A DNA stretch of 64,000 bases, taken from NCBI GenBank assembly GCA_020632595.1, contig JACKFF010000001.1, forward strand, positions 868,001 to 932,000. The letters are read 5' to 3'. This document shows, piece by piece, positions 8,771 to 17,442 of this stretch. Each line of letters opens with the position of its first letter. Position 1 is the stretch's first letter. The position numbers and the translations under genes are program-made. The DNA is from Nitrospiraceae bacterium. Lineage in GTDB: Bacteria; Nitrospirota; Nitrospiria; Nitrospirales; UBA8639. The notes beneath the pieces are model-generated. The model searched no databases. It saw nothing but the letters and a program-made list of their open reading frames with translations, and was not told the origin of the DNA.

Positions 8771-8980
8771 TGCCGGGTTTCGCCCCGGCAGACGAGGACC
8801 TTTTGTTTCGGCAAAAGGCCCCAAAACCAATGACGCCCCGTCTGGCCTCATTAAAGAGAAGGGACGCCATCTTACAGAGGGCGGACCAACTCGCAAGGCT
8901 CGAACAAGGCCCGCCAGCCGATGAGAGCGTCCCTCCCTTTGGCCAGACGGCAGGCGTCGACCATAAGAGACGAACCTTTC
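8771..8980 (-). repeat. Dispersed repeat R1, copy a (left, inverted)
   Basis: Reverse complement of this segment aligns with 16351-16562 almost throughout: GACGCCT, GACGCTCTCATC, GGCGTCATTGGTTTTGG and TTTTGCCGAAACAAAAG are shared in order. Near its end is a 7-bp perfect hairpin (TGCCGGG 8771-8777, CCCGGCA 8784-8790) that is also present in the other copy with a different loop. One frame encodes GVIGFGAFCRNK, a phrase I recall from many spurious hypothetical proteins, so short ORFs here should not be called genes. Confidence 0.8.
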
Positions 8981-9246
8981 GGGATCTCTCTTGAAAGACC
9001 TTCAAATTTCGCCTCAAGGATTCCCTCAATTCTTCATGACCAAGAGGACGGGTCAAAGGACCCAGTCAAAGACATCCAATAAGTTGACATATTTATTCAG
9101 TTGACTAAGAATCCCCACGCGCCCATTCCAGAGCGTTTGGACGGGCCCGCTACTTCTTTGGAATCCGATATCCTGACTGGCCTCGTCAATGCTTGGAAGG
9201 TGGAAGTCGGCAAATAGTAAGTAATGAGCCGGACTTGACATTGAGT
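8981..9246. other. Region between repeat R1 and the SIR2 gene
   Basis: No gene supported. The SIR2 reading frame extends upstream to a TTG at 9193 but without family similarity or a clear ribosome-binding site. A candidate promoter lies at 9084-9112. Confidence 0.5.
9084..9112 (+). promoter_or_regulatory. Candidate sigma-70 promoter for SIR2-HerA
   Basis: TTGACA (9084-9089), a 17-bp spacer, then AAGAAT (9107-9112; 4 of 6 matches to TATAAT), about 135 bp upstream of the chosen SIR2 start. The -35 is perfect but the -10 is poor. Confidence 0.35.
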
Positions 9247-10281
9247 ATGAAGATGGATTTTGACGCACTATTGAAATTTGTCCAAGAGCAATTCACCGAT
9301 GGTCTCGTATTGGTAATTGGGTCCGGCCTGTCCGAAGCTGAAGAGATTCCGGGAATGAAGGCGCTTGCAACATATCTCAGGAATGAAGCAGGCGTACTGA
9401 AAGAACCCGAAAAGACATTGTGGGACCGGATCATGACTAGGCTGGATGCCGGTGAAGGATTGGAAACGGCACTGCTCAAACAACCGCCATCCGATGCACT
9501 TGAAGTTTGGATCGCACAAAAAACCTGCGAACTGCTGATGCCGGAGGAACGCAAAGTCATGAGCGCGGTGCTTCGAGGGGAGCGCACACTTCGCCTGACA
9601 ACATTCCTAGACAAAGTATTGAAACCTCCGACTGGATTGCCAATTCTGACTCCCAACTACGACCGACTGATTGAGGTTGCCTGCGAAATGGCAGGATTTC
9701 ATGTGGACACCACCGCTGTCGGACAATATGCAGGCGCTTTCGACCATGCTCGAAGTTGCATGGGATCATGCCGGGGCATCACATCGCGCACTAAGATTAC
9801 CGTTCTCGACCACTTTCCGCGTGCGATTGTTCTAAAACCGCATGGAAGCTTTGACTGGTACCAATTCGGCAATGACGCGCGGCGTTGCAGTTTGGATCTG
9901 GACGCGGAACGGCTCATCATCACGCCTGGCCTCAATAAGTACCGAGCGGGCTATAACTCGCCCTTCGACAAGCACCGCGAATTGGCCAACGACTACATCA
10001 AAAAATGCACTCGTCTGCTGGTGGTTGGGTATGGGTTCAATGACGATCACCTGCAAACACACCTTATGAAACAAATTCAAGATGGCACGCCCACATTGAT
10101 TTTAAACCGATCGATGAGCCCGAAGGTCGAGAAGCTGGCGAAGGAATCGCCCCGCTGTATTTGCCTCTCGAAGCCGCCCGAATCGGCTGGAGTCGTAATA
10201 CTAACAAACGGACACCAATTCGAGCACCTCAGTCATGATTTGTGGGATCTTGGCGTTCTGGCGAAGGAGTTATTGACATGA
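9247..10281 (+). CDS. SIR2-family protein of a SIR2-HerA defence pair
   Basis: NAD-binding SIR2-like protein of about 344 residues. Visible motifs are an N-terminal GSGLSE (nucleotide-binding Gly loop), TPN137YDRLIE, KPH199GSFDW and VVGYGFNDDHL. N137 and H199 correspond to the Asn/His pair needed for NAD+ hydrolysis in anti-phage SIR2 proteins. Such proteins deplete NAD+ when the partner ATPase senses infection, which is the inferred role here. ATG 9247 (or 9253) is chosen over TTG 9193 because family similarity begins there. The stop overlaps the start of the HerA gene (ATGA), indicating coupled translation in a stoichiometric complex. Confidence 0.88.
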   Translation: MKMDFDALLKFVQEQFTDGLVLVIGSGLSEAEEIPGMKALATYLRNEAGVLKEPEKTLWDRIMTRLDAGEGLETALLKQPPSDALEVWIAQKTCELLMPEERKVMSAVLRGERTLRLTTFLDKVLKPPTGLPILTPNYDRLIEVACEMAGFHVDTTAVGQYAGAFDHARSCMGSCRGITSRTKITVLDHFPRAIVLKPHGSFDWYQFGNDARRCSLDLDAERLIITPGLNKYRAGYNSPFDKHRELANDYIKKCTRLLVVGYGFNDDHLQTHLMKQIQDGTPTLILNRSMSPKVEKLAKESPRCICLSKPPESAGVVILTNGHQFEHLSHDLWDLGVLAKELLT

Positions 10282-12068
10282 GTGACGAACCCATACTGAC
10301 GTTCGAGGCGTCGAGCAAACTCGGCAAGGTCGCCTCCGTGGACACGAGCCGTGTACTCATCGCGGTAGAAAACGCTGCACTCTTACCACGTGCTTCTGTC
10401 GGAAGCCTCGTCGCAATTCAGGGGTCGACTGCACAGGAGTTTCTGATTGGCATGACGGAGCGTGTGACCCGCCAACTACAGGAGCAGACATCGCAACCTG
10501 ATCCTATGGCACCTACGATGCTCGCAGTGGAAGTCATACCTGACGACGCGCTCCGAGTCATCTTGCTCGGCACCTACCGCACTATTGAGGGCACCGTTCA
10601 CAATCGGTTCAAGCGTGGCGCTGATTCGTTCCCGCAAATCGATCGCGATTGTTTTCTCATTGAAGGCCCGAACCTTCAGCGATTCATGGGATTAATGGGC
10701 AAGAAATTGGATGAGAAGCAACGACTCGAACTCGGACACTTCGTCATCGACCGTTCAGCTGTCGCGATTGCTAACGGCGATCGTTTCTTCCAGAGGCATG
10801 CGGCAATCCTCGGGAGTACCGGTTCGGGTAAGAGTTGCGCGGTGTCGTTGATTTTGGAGCGTGCTCACGCCAGAAAGCACGCGAATATCGTCGTGTTCGA
10901 CATGCACGGAGAATACGCCTCGCTGGCAGACCCGTCCGCCCAGGAGGATGGCAAAGTGCCAATGCCTATTGCGGCCTCGTTCAAGATCGCAGGTCCCGGC
11001 GACCTCGTCAAGGCACCGGAAAACGCACTTTTCCTGCCCTACTGGCTCCTGAATCGAGAAGAGATGCTCTCGATGATATTAGACCGCAGCGACCAAAACG
11101 CACCAAATCAGGCATCCAGATTTACATTGCACGTACGAGAGTTAAAAGAAAAGACGCTCATCGCAGAGAAGAAGCAGGACGTGAAGGCAACCTTCACAGT
11201 CGATTCGCCGATTCCGTATAATTTGTTGGATCTACTTGTGAAGCTCAAACACGATGATAAGACGAAGGGTATAGGAGCAAACAATAAGGAGGTAAAGGGT
11301 GAATGGGAAGGACGGCTTACACGCTTTCTCTCTCGCCTAGAAGCAAAGGCGGAAGATCGTAGGTACGGTTTCATGTTCAAGCCACCCGGCTCTGCCCTCA
11401 AGTATGACTGGCTTGCTCAGCAAATCGCAAAGCTACTTGCTGCTGGCGAGGGCAAGCACGGCATAAAAGTAGTGGACTTCTCCGAGGTTCCATCGGACGT
11501 GCTCCCCGTCGTTACAGGTGTATTTGCACGATTGCTGTATGATGTCCAATTTTGGATGCAGCCTGAAAAACGAACACCCTTTGTATTCGTGTGCGATGAA
11601 GCTCATCTTTACTTACCGGTCCGTGAAGACGCTGATGCAATTGAAAAGCAGGCCCTCTACTCGTTCGAACGCATAGCTAAAGAAGGCCGAAAATACGGAG
11701 TATCTCTCCTTGTGGTTAGCCAGCGCCCCTCAGACGTGAGCCGAACCATTCTCAGTCAGTGTAACAATTTCCTCATCCTACGTTTGACCAACGATCAGGA
11801 CCAAAATGTCGTACGTCGCCTCATGCCTGATTCGCTGGCGGGTGTCCTCGATGGTTTGCCGCTGCTCGACACCGGCGAAGCCTTGTTACTGGGCGACGCG
11901 ATCCTTCTCCCGGCAAGAATCAAGTTAAAATTTCCCGCCATAGAGCCGCTGAGCCAGACCAGAAACTTCTGGCAGGAATGGGGAGAAAAGGCTCCGGACT
12001 CAGCCGCTATTGCTACAGCAGTCGAAACGCTACGGCAGCAATCGCGCACTTCAGAGAAAATTCCTTGA
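10278..12068 (+). CDS. HerA-like ATPase/DNA translocase (SIR2-HerA system)
   Basis: A 596-residue FtsK/HerA-superfamily ATPase. The N-terminal ~100 residues form the HAS-barrel-like region (SKLGKVASVDTSRVLIAVE). Walker A is G179-STGSGKS, and Walker B is FVFVCD440E441AHLYL. The distal sensor/arginine-finger region is VSQRPSDVSRTILSQCNN followed by NDQDQNVVRRLMPD. The start is ATG 10278, with AAGGAG 8 bases upstream. It is translationally coupled to the SIR2 gene. HerA hexamers normally move DNA with NurA; here the partner is SIR2, the arrangement described for anti-phage systems such as SIR2-HerA/Nezha. Confidence 0.9.
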   Translation: MSDEPILTFEASSKLGKVASVDTSRVLIAVENAALLPRASVGSLVAIQGSTAQEFLIGMTERVTRQLQEQTSQPDPMAPTMLAVEVIPDDALRVILLGTYRTIEGTVHNRFKRGADSFPQIDRDCFLIEGPNLQRFMGLMGKKLDEKQRLELGHFVIDRSAVAIANGDRFFQRHAAILGSTGSGKSCAVSLILERAHARKHANIVVFDMHGEYASLADPSAQEDGKVPMPIAASFKIAGPGDLVKAPENALFLPYWLLNREEMLSMILDRSDQNAPNQASRFTLHVRELKEKTLIAEKKQDVKATFTVDSPIPYNLLDLLVKLKHDDKTKGIGANNKEVKGEWEGRLTRFLSRLEAKAEDRRYGFMFKPPGSALKYDWLAQQIAKLLAAGEGKHGIKVVDFSEVPSDVLPVVTGVFARLLYDVQFWMQPEKRTPFVFVCDEAHLYLPVREDADAIEKQALYSFERIAKEGRKYGVSLLVVSQRPSDVSRTILSQCNNFLILRLTNDQDQNVVRRLMPDSLAGVLDGLPLLDTGEALLLGDAILLPARIKLKFPAIEPLSQTRNFWQEWGEKAPDSAAIATAVETLRQQSRTSEKIP

Positions 12069-12212
12069 AGCGCGACCTTGTCGCTGGCAGTGCTGCTAAT
12101 CGCCAGACATGTTTCGCGTCACGGGTACCATTCAGATTTATATCAAAGGCGGCCCCATCCACATACCCCAAAATTTTTCACCATTTTCTGTCCCCTAGGA
12201 CTGTTTCAGTAT

Positions 12213-15200
12213 TTAACGTTTCATCTCAATCCATCCCTCAGAAGTACGTCGCCCCTGAGTCACCCGACCAACAACAGAATTGTCACCGATAGAGTATACT
12301 AAAGCAGCTTGTCGCAACCGAAATCCAAGCAGAGTCCGGACTTCCACGGAAACTGCGAGATTCCGCCTGTCCGGCGAAATAATCGCAGCCTCTACTCGGC
12401 ACTGTCCCTTTCCAAGCGTCGTGGCGACATGGGTCGACACGGCGTTCCATAGTTGTGGCTCGTCGATGGTTCTTCTGGTACCATTAATCAGATCAAAAAG
12501 CGGCTGGAGGCAGGGATTGCTGTCCGCCGTTGCATATTCCAAGTGGATCGGAAGACCGGTGAGTCTACAGACGCGAAGATCGTCTGGATGAAATTTCAGA
12601 CCGCTCCAAAGACATTGTTTAGCCTCGATTGGGGCACAGAATTTTCCCGTTATCGATCGCACAGCAACCTCTTCTAGAATTTGCGCTTCAGATAAGCTAC
12701 TTTTAACGAACAATCTTTTTAACGCTCGCTTTCCGGTTGCAGCACAACGCTCAAGCTCCATAGGCAGGACGCGACACTTCGTAATCGCGCATTGTTCCAG
12801 AATCCCCGGTCTGACGTATTTTCCCGTTACTCCGCATTGTTCGGCCTCTGACCGCAAGAGAGGCTGTCTCGTATCGTAACAGGTCACGAATTCTGACTTG
12901 TGCCCCATTTTACCAGAGACCGCCGAGCGCAACTGTTCACTCGCGATATATCGCTTACCAGACACCTCACTAGTGGCAAGTTCGGCAATAAGAGCATCCG
13001 CCTCAGTAAATTCGCACTGACCAAAATAATCAGGCTCTGCCCTCTTCCCGCTTACAGACGAAGTTTTCAGGAAGGCGGTTGCAACCATACGTCCACTCAC
13101 TGCTGATATCTCAGCCTCGTCCGTGAGAATGCGCTTGCCACTCAGGCTGCATAAAACGGTATGCTCTGGTAGCGCGAGCCTTGCGCTTATCTCTGATCGA
13201 ACGAGGAAGTGCTGCAACACCCAATCCCCCGTAATTTGACATTGCCTGAGGCATGTTTTAGGAACAGTTCTTTTTGATCGAGCGCAGAGACTAAATTCTG
13301 GAGCATCCACCAACTCTCCCGAATGCGGTATGACACTTAAGATGCTGGAATACTCGAATTCAGTATCAAAACTGTAGTGCGCCTTCATTTTTAGCTGTCG
13401 GTATAGCTTTCCGTCGAGCGCGACCAGCGTCATTTCAAGGCGGGGCGTGAACTCATCCCCCAATTTCTTTTTTTTTCGTTCATCTCCGCCAGCAAATTGC
13501 ATCTCCTGCGCCCGTCTTTCCAGGTAGAAGCGAGAGAATTCGGAGATAGCACCATCCAATTGGGCAGCGTCTGCCAGCCTGTTAATATTTATTCCAAGAG
13601 TGACAGGATTCTCAATTGTGTATGGCAAGGGTCCCAACCCTTTTCCAATTACCTCCGAATGGTGCTCAACTGGTGAACAGGAAACCTCAAGAAGGCGTTC
13701 ATAGCTGTCATGCGCAACCGTAGCGCGTACCCTGACTACCGCCTTTCCTTGGAAACAACGGAGCACCTCTTCAACCTCTACTCTCTTAGGTGCCCCATCG
13801 AATGTCGTTACCCATCGGCGTATTAGTTCCTCGCTTTTTTCGGCGGGGTTCTGGTCTAGGTCTTCGACATCATAAATACCAGTCGCAATAACCCGAGCAA
13901 CTAATCGGAGGAAGGCGGTAGTACCCGGAGCATATAACGTACTCCTTACGCTAACATCGACATTTTCCTCAAAACGTATGTGTTCGCGTCCCCCGTTTTC
14001 TTCCGCTAGATATAGGTCGTGCTGTTGCGGGGTGACGCGCACACCCAAACTTTTAAAAGCCGCCAAAGTAAAATCGTCTGGCTGCATGGATCGCACGACG
14101 CCTGGCAGAATGGGGGCGCGAGGTCCGACATATTCAGCTCCATCCATTCCGCCGAGCATTGAATTGATGGTCGCTTCTTCGCGCTCCAACTCATTCTTTG
14201 CATTGGCAATACTTTCCTCCGCCAGGAGCGTTGCTGTCTCCACGTCCTTTCCCGCGAGCGCCGCGATGACGAGCTGACGTATTTTTTCATCAAAGCCGGT
14301 TCTCCCATTTTCATCCTCTCCACTGATTCCTGATGCTTCGAGCAGTGCTTCAATATCGCCGATGGCGTGGGACGCCATCTGAAGCTTTTCCATCAGGCGT
14401 CCTACAATGTACTCCTCAAAGGTGCCGCGCAGCATGATATTGAAAACACCGACCTTTGCATGTTCAGACGCTAACCGTTGTACACGCCCGATACGCTGCT
14501 CGACGATCATTGGGTTCCAGGGCAGGTCGTAGTTGACCAGAACATTGGCAACTTGGAGGTTGATACCCTCGGAACCAGCTTCGGTAGACGCGATGACGTG
14601 ACAATCAGGCGGGTTCTTTCGGAAGCGCCCAATGGTCTCCTGATTTCGCGGACCGGACATGCCGTTGATGATTCCAACCTTAAGTCCATGTTTTTCCAGA
14701 AAGGCCTGTATGGTGGTCTGGGTTTCCAGTCTTCCTGTAAACACGACTAGCCTCCAGCGTTCAGGATTTTCTCGTTTTAATCTGTCGATCAGCCCGCCGA
14801 GCCCATGAAGCTTGGCGCTGCTAGGCATTCGGGTGACGATGGCTCGAACTGACGCCACAAGCTCGACAGGAACTGTGCCCTTCCTCTCCATGTTGTTCAA
14901 CTGCGCCATCAAGGCATCCGGGCTACTGGTCAAAGCTTGCAGTATCGAGATCTGCACTAAACGATTCAGACTCTGAATTGGCTTGGCGATAGCTTTGATC
15001 AACTGCAGCTCTGCCATCGTCGGTTCGACCTTGTGCATCTGCACGACCCGTTCGGGAAAATAGAGCCTAGCATCGCCGCGTCTTACTCTCGACATATAGC
15101 CATAGACGATTGAACGAAATTCGTCACGCGCTTCTTGTTTCAACTGACGTGCCTGTTCTCGGTTGTCAGCGATGAACTTTCGAGCAAACGTTCCCTCGCT

Positions 15201-15914
15201 TCCAAAAGGATTTTGGTGACCACGAGCGACGGTCAGCAAGTCAACCAGCGAATATAGATCCCACAGGCGGTTCTGAATTGGCGTCGCAGTCAGCATGAGC
15301 ACAAAGCGGAATCGACGCTCCTCCAATGCCTTTCGGAAACGCTGAGCTACCTGAGGTGGATTTTCAACGCCATAAAGGTTTCGCAATTTGTGCGCCTCAT
15401 CCAGCACTAGCATCTGGAACCGATCCTGCGGGATTGAATCGAGATGTAATCGCGCCGATTGATAGGTCGTTATGATAGCACCGATTTCCTGGGGATCAGC
15501 CTCGACCAGGTTTCTTCCGATCGCAATCTCTGACGGGATATCGAACTTCGCAAGCAGCTCTTCCTTCCACTGCGGACCAAGCAGCTTGGGGCAAACGATG
15601 AGAATTTTTGAAAGACGCGAGCGAGAGATCAGCTCACTGATAATTAATCCGGCGCTGATCGTTTTGCCGAGACCGACATCATCGGCTAGCAGCGTAACCG
15701 GCAGACGGCGGCAGAAGGTGATAAGATTTGTGACTTGATGATGGTAGGGCTCCAGCCGATCATGCCACCGGTACTCAGACTTTAGATCCTCCCGCTTCTC
15801 AATAACTATGGGGTCTGTCAAGTCCCATTCAAGGCCAGCCCGATATACCCGATACTCCTCTGGCGAGGTCTTGCGGCGAAGTATTTTAGTTTGAAAATTG
15901 GAAGAAGACACCAT
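12213..15914 (-). CDS. SNF2/RapA-like DEAD-box helicase with C-terminal 15-residue repeats
   Basis: A 1233-residue superfamily-2 ATPase. Motif I is DDVGLGKT (78-85), motif II DEAH (172-175), motif III TATPIQN (209-215) and motif VI QRIGRVQR (473-480), so the engine occupies roughly residues 50-510. An acidic/basic linker follows. From about residue 892 to 1121 the sequence repeats every 15 residues with the pattern [C/S]-x-[VILF]-[ST]-G-[KR]. A final ~100-residue domain follows. It is convergent with HerA, with a 144-bp gap and no clear terminator. SNF2 helicases occur in defence islands (for example DISARM drmD), but this one is not recognisably any named defence protein. It could serve SIR2-HerA or act alone. 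Confidence 0.85.
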   Translation of the reverse strand: MVSSSNFQTKILRRKTSPEEYRVYRAGLEWDLTDPIVIEKREDLKSEYRWHDRLEPYHHQVTNLITFCRRLPVTLLADDVGLGKTISAGLIISELISRSRLSKILIVCPKLLGPQWKEELLAKFDIPSEIAIGRNLVEADPQEIGAIITTYQSARLHLDSIPQDRFQMLVLDEAHKLRNLYGVENPPQVAQRFRKALEERRFRFVLMLTATPIQNRLWDLYSLVDLLTVARGHQNPFGSEGTFARKFIADNREQARQLKQEARDEFRSIVYGYMSRVRRGDARLYFPERVVQMHKVEPTMAELQLIKAIAKPIQSLNRLVQISILQALTSSPDALMAQLNNMERKGTVPVELVASVRAIVTRMPSSAKLHGLGGLIDRLKRENPERWRLVVFTGRLETQTTIQAFLEKHGLKVGIINGMSGPRNQETIGRFRKNPPDCHVIASTEAGSEGINLQVANVLVNYDLPWNPMIVEQRIGRVQRLASEHAKVGVFNIMLRGTFEEYIVGRLMEKLQMASHAIGDIEALLEASGISGEDENGRTGFDEKIRQLVIAALAGKDVETATLLAEESIANAKNELEREEATINSMLGGMDGAEYVGPRAPILPGVVRSMQPDDFTLAAFKSLGVRVTPQQHDLYLAEENGGREHIRFEENVDVSVRSTLYAPGTTAFLRLVARVIATGIYDVEDLDQNPAEKSEELIRRWVTTFDGAPKRVEVEEVLRCFQGKAVVRVRATVAHDSYERLLEVSCSPVEHHSEVIGKGLGPLPYTIENPVTLGININRLADAAQLDGAISEFSRFYLERRAQEMQFAGGDERKKKKLGDEFTPRLEMTLVALDGKLYRQLKMKAHYSFDTEFEYSSILSVIPHSGELVDAPEFSLCARSKRTVPKTCLRQCQITGDWVLQHFLVRSEISARLALPEHTVLCSLSGKRILTDEAEISAVSGRMVATAFLKTSSVSGKRAEPDYFGQCEFTEADALIAELATSEVSGKRYIASEQLRSAVSGKMGHKSEFVTCYDTRQPLLRSEAEQCGVTGKYVRPGILEQCAITKCRVLPMELERCAATGKRALKRLFVKSSLSEAQILEEVAVRSITGKFCAPIEAKQCLWSGLKFHPDDLRVCRLTGLPIHLEYATADSNPCLQPLFDLINGTRRTIDEPQLWNAVSTHVATTLGKGQCRVEAAIISPDRRNLAVSVEVRTLLGFRLRQAALVYSIGDNSVVGRVTQGRRTSEGWIEMKR
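12549..13241 (-). repeat. Tandem 15-residue coding repeat in the helicase C-terminus
   Basis: Cys or Ser recurs at residues 892, 907, 922, 937, 952, 967, 982, 997, 1012, 1027, 1042, 1057, 1072 and 1087, then 1101 and 1116 after one deleted residue. Each is followed two or three residues later by a Ser/Thr and usually Gly-Lys or Gly-Arg. The period is 45 bp, but the DNA is diverged, so this is an old protein repeat and not a slippage product. The nine Cys positions could bind zinc in pairs. Confidence 0.8.
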
Positions 15915-16350
15915 GATACCTGCTCAAAGATACAAACCTGCCCCTTTATTAAACGAAAAGTGGAACTAGCACTATTTCTTGCACTTCTTAACGGCCTCAA
16001 ATCCTACCACCCCTCCCCAATAAAGTCATACATAAGTCAATGGAAGCGGTCGTGTGCGAATCGTTTTATTTCTTGCGGATACAGGGAGCGCTAAGAAAGG
16101 GAGAAGTAGTTGCCTGTAATTCCCAGGGGGTTGAGTTAAACATCGCGAGATAATCCGAAGAGGAGCGCATAGCTTAGCAAGTTCTAATGGAGCAAACTTC
16201 CCCACCGAATGTTGCGGTTGTCTCCAATAAATACGACAAAAAAGTCGCATTCAGAGTCTGCTGAGATTTCCTGAATGATCGCATCAAGGAGTTGTCGGTA
16301 ATAGACATTCAAATTCTAGTCGGCATGAGTACTCTACTTCCTTTTTCCCT
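15915..16350. other. Intergenic region upstream of the helicase
   Basis: No gene supported. It should contain the helicase promoter on the minus strand, but I see no convincing -35/-10 pair. The helicase start has only a weak AGG seven bases upstream. Confidence 0.45.
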
Positions 16351-16562
16351 GACGCCTTCTGACTGGCCCAGGGCAGACGCTCTCATCAGCCGGCGGGAGC
16401 TGTTTGAGCCCTTCGATAAAACTCAGGCCAGGCTCCGCGAGTTAGCCCGCCCTCCAAATTCTCGCGTTCGCCCTCTCCTGTGGCCAGGCTGGGCGTCATT
16501 GGTTTTGGCTACTTTTGCCGAAACAAAAGTGGCTCGGCTGCCGGGCCGATACCCGGCAACGC
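16351..16562 (+). repeat. Dispersed repeat R1, copy b (right)
   Basis: Inverted partner of 8771-8980. Shared blocks include GACGCTCTCATC, GGCGTCATTGGTTTTGG and TTTTGCCGAAACAAAAG. The terminal hairpin is TGCCGGG (16539-16545) with CCCGGCA (16552-16558), and its loop is CCGATA against TTTCGC in copy a. One frame encodes GVIGFGYFCRNKSGS. It directly abuts the degraded serine-hydrolase copy. Confidence 0.8.
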
Positions 16563-16582
16563 TTGAGTCTCAAACCAGATCT

Positions 16583-17030
16583 TTACCCCAATTCCTGTAT
16601 AATCGCATCATGCAATTTGGGACGAAAGGTTTTGATGGTTTGATTGTCCCGAGTTGGGTGGACTCGATTAGGAAGAAAAATAACCTCCAGTTCACGAGTC
16701 GGGTCTATCCAGATACTCGTTCCGGTAAATCCCAGGTGGCCGAATGATTCCGGCGAAAACCACTGGCCGGAGGAGGAAGGTTGGGAAGGCGTATCCCAGC
16801 CTAAGGCCCAACTGGTTCCAGGCTGTGCGGTCACAAACTGTTTGAACCAAGTCAGGTAAGGATCGAGTAACCTAGGGGATCCTAGGTATCACTCCAGCCA
16901 GACGTGAGTCACACCCGTCCCATCTTTCGACTGTTCCATAAATTCCCGCATGCCCGACAATGCCTCCCAGCATACACGCATTTTCTGAATCCTCACTCTG
17001 AAAAAGACGTCCAGGCCACGAACAAAAAAA
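16583..17030 (-). pseudogene. Partial, degraded copy of the serine hydrolase gene
   Basis: The first ~260 bp are almost identical to the 3' end of the intact gene at 19867-20976: both encode PGTSWALGWDTPS, the stretch around GQWFSPESFGHLGF and RPKLHDAIIQEL. From about 16860 to 17030 similarity continues only as interrupted blocks (TGCCCG.CAATGCCTCCCAGC, AAAAGACG.CCA) with frame breaks, and then it is lost. The 5' half with the Ser-Lys catalytic site is absent, so this is a non-functional duplicate. The identity drop at about 16860 suggests that the 3' end was duplicated or converted more recently than the rest. Confidence 0.8.
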
Positions 17031-17442
17031 GTGCCATGCCGATCCTTTCGATCCTGTATTTCTATTTTAAAAAATCTTCCATAGACAGAATGTTTCCCAT
17101 CCCTATTTCTTTTTGAGCACTCTTCTGTTTTAGCCTGTGCGCACTTTGCGATTTCGCTCGATTTCCGTATCGACAATTTGTTCCCTTTGCGACAATTTGT
17201 CAAACGTTTTCATCCGTCATCCTATCTTTCCTCCCATTTTCACAAACGAATTATCACCATTCCACGCCCTGTTGCTCTCTCCAACATCCCCTCCCTCATT
17301 ATTTTCGTTTGGGAATAGGAAATGCATTAATTATGCATTGTGGAAGTAAGCATGCGTCCTGCTGACAACGGTCATAACGATTTGTTACTTTATAAATGCA
17401 GTTACGCCTTGTCCAGTCCGTTGATCTCATCAACGTGCGGAA
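17031..17442. other. AT-rich region upstream of the acyltransferase
   Basis: No gene supported. AT-rich, with many pyrimidine runs. It probably carries the promoter of the acyltransferase gene, but no pair of elements was convincing. Confidence 0.4.

Noticed and set aside
8676..9056. 126-residue minus-strand ORF
   Set aside because: It lies mostly within repeat R1 and includes the GFGAFCRNK phrase; the other repeat copy does not keep the same full frame.
16292..16747. 151-residue plus-strand ORF
   Set aside because: It spans repeat R1 copy b and runs antisense into the degraded hydrolase copy; no independent support.
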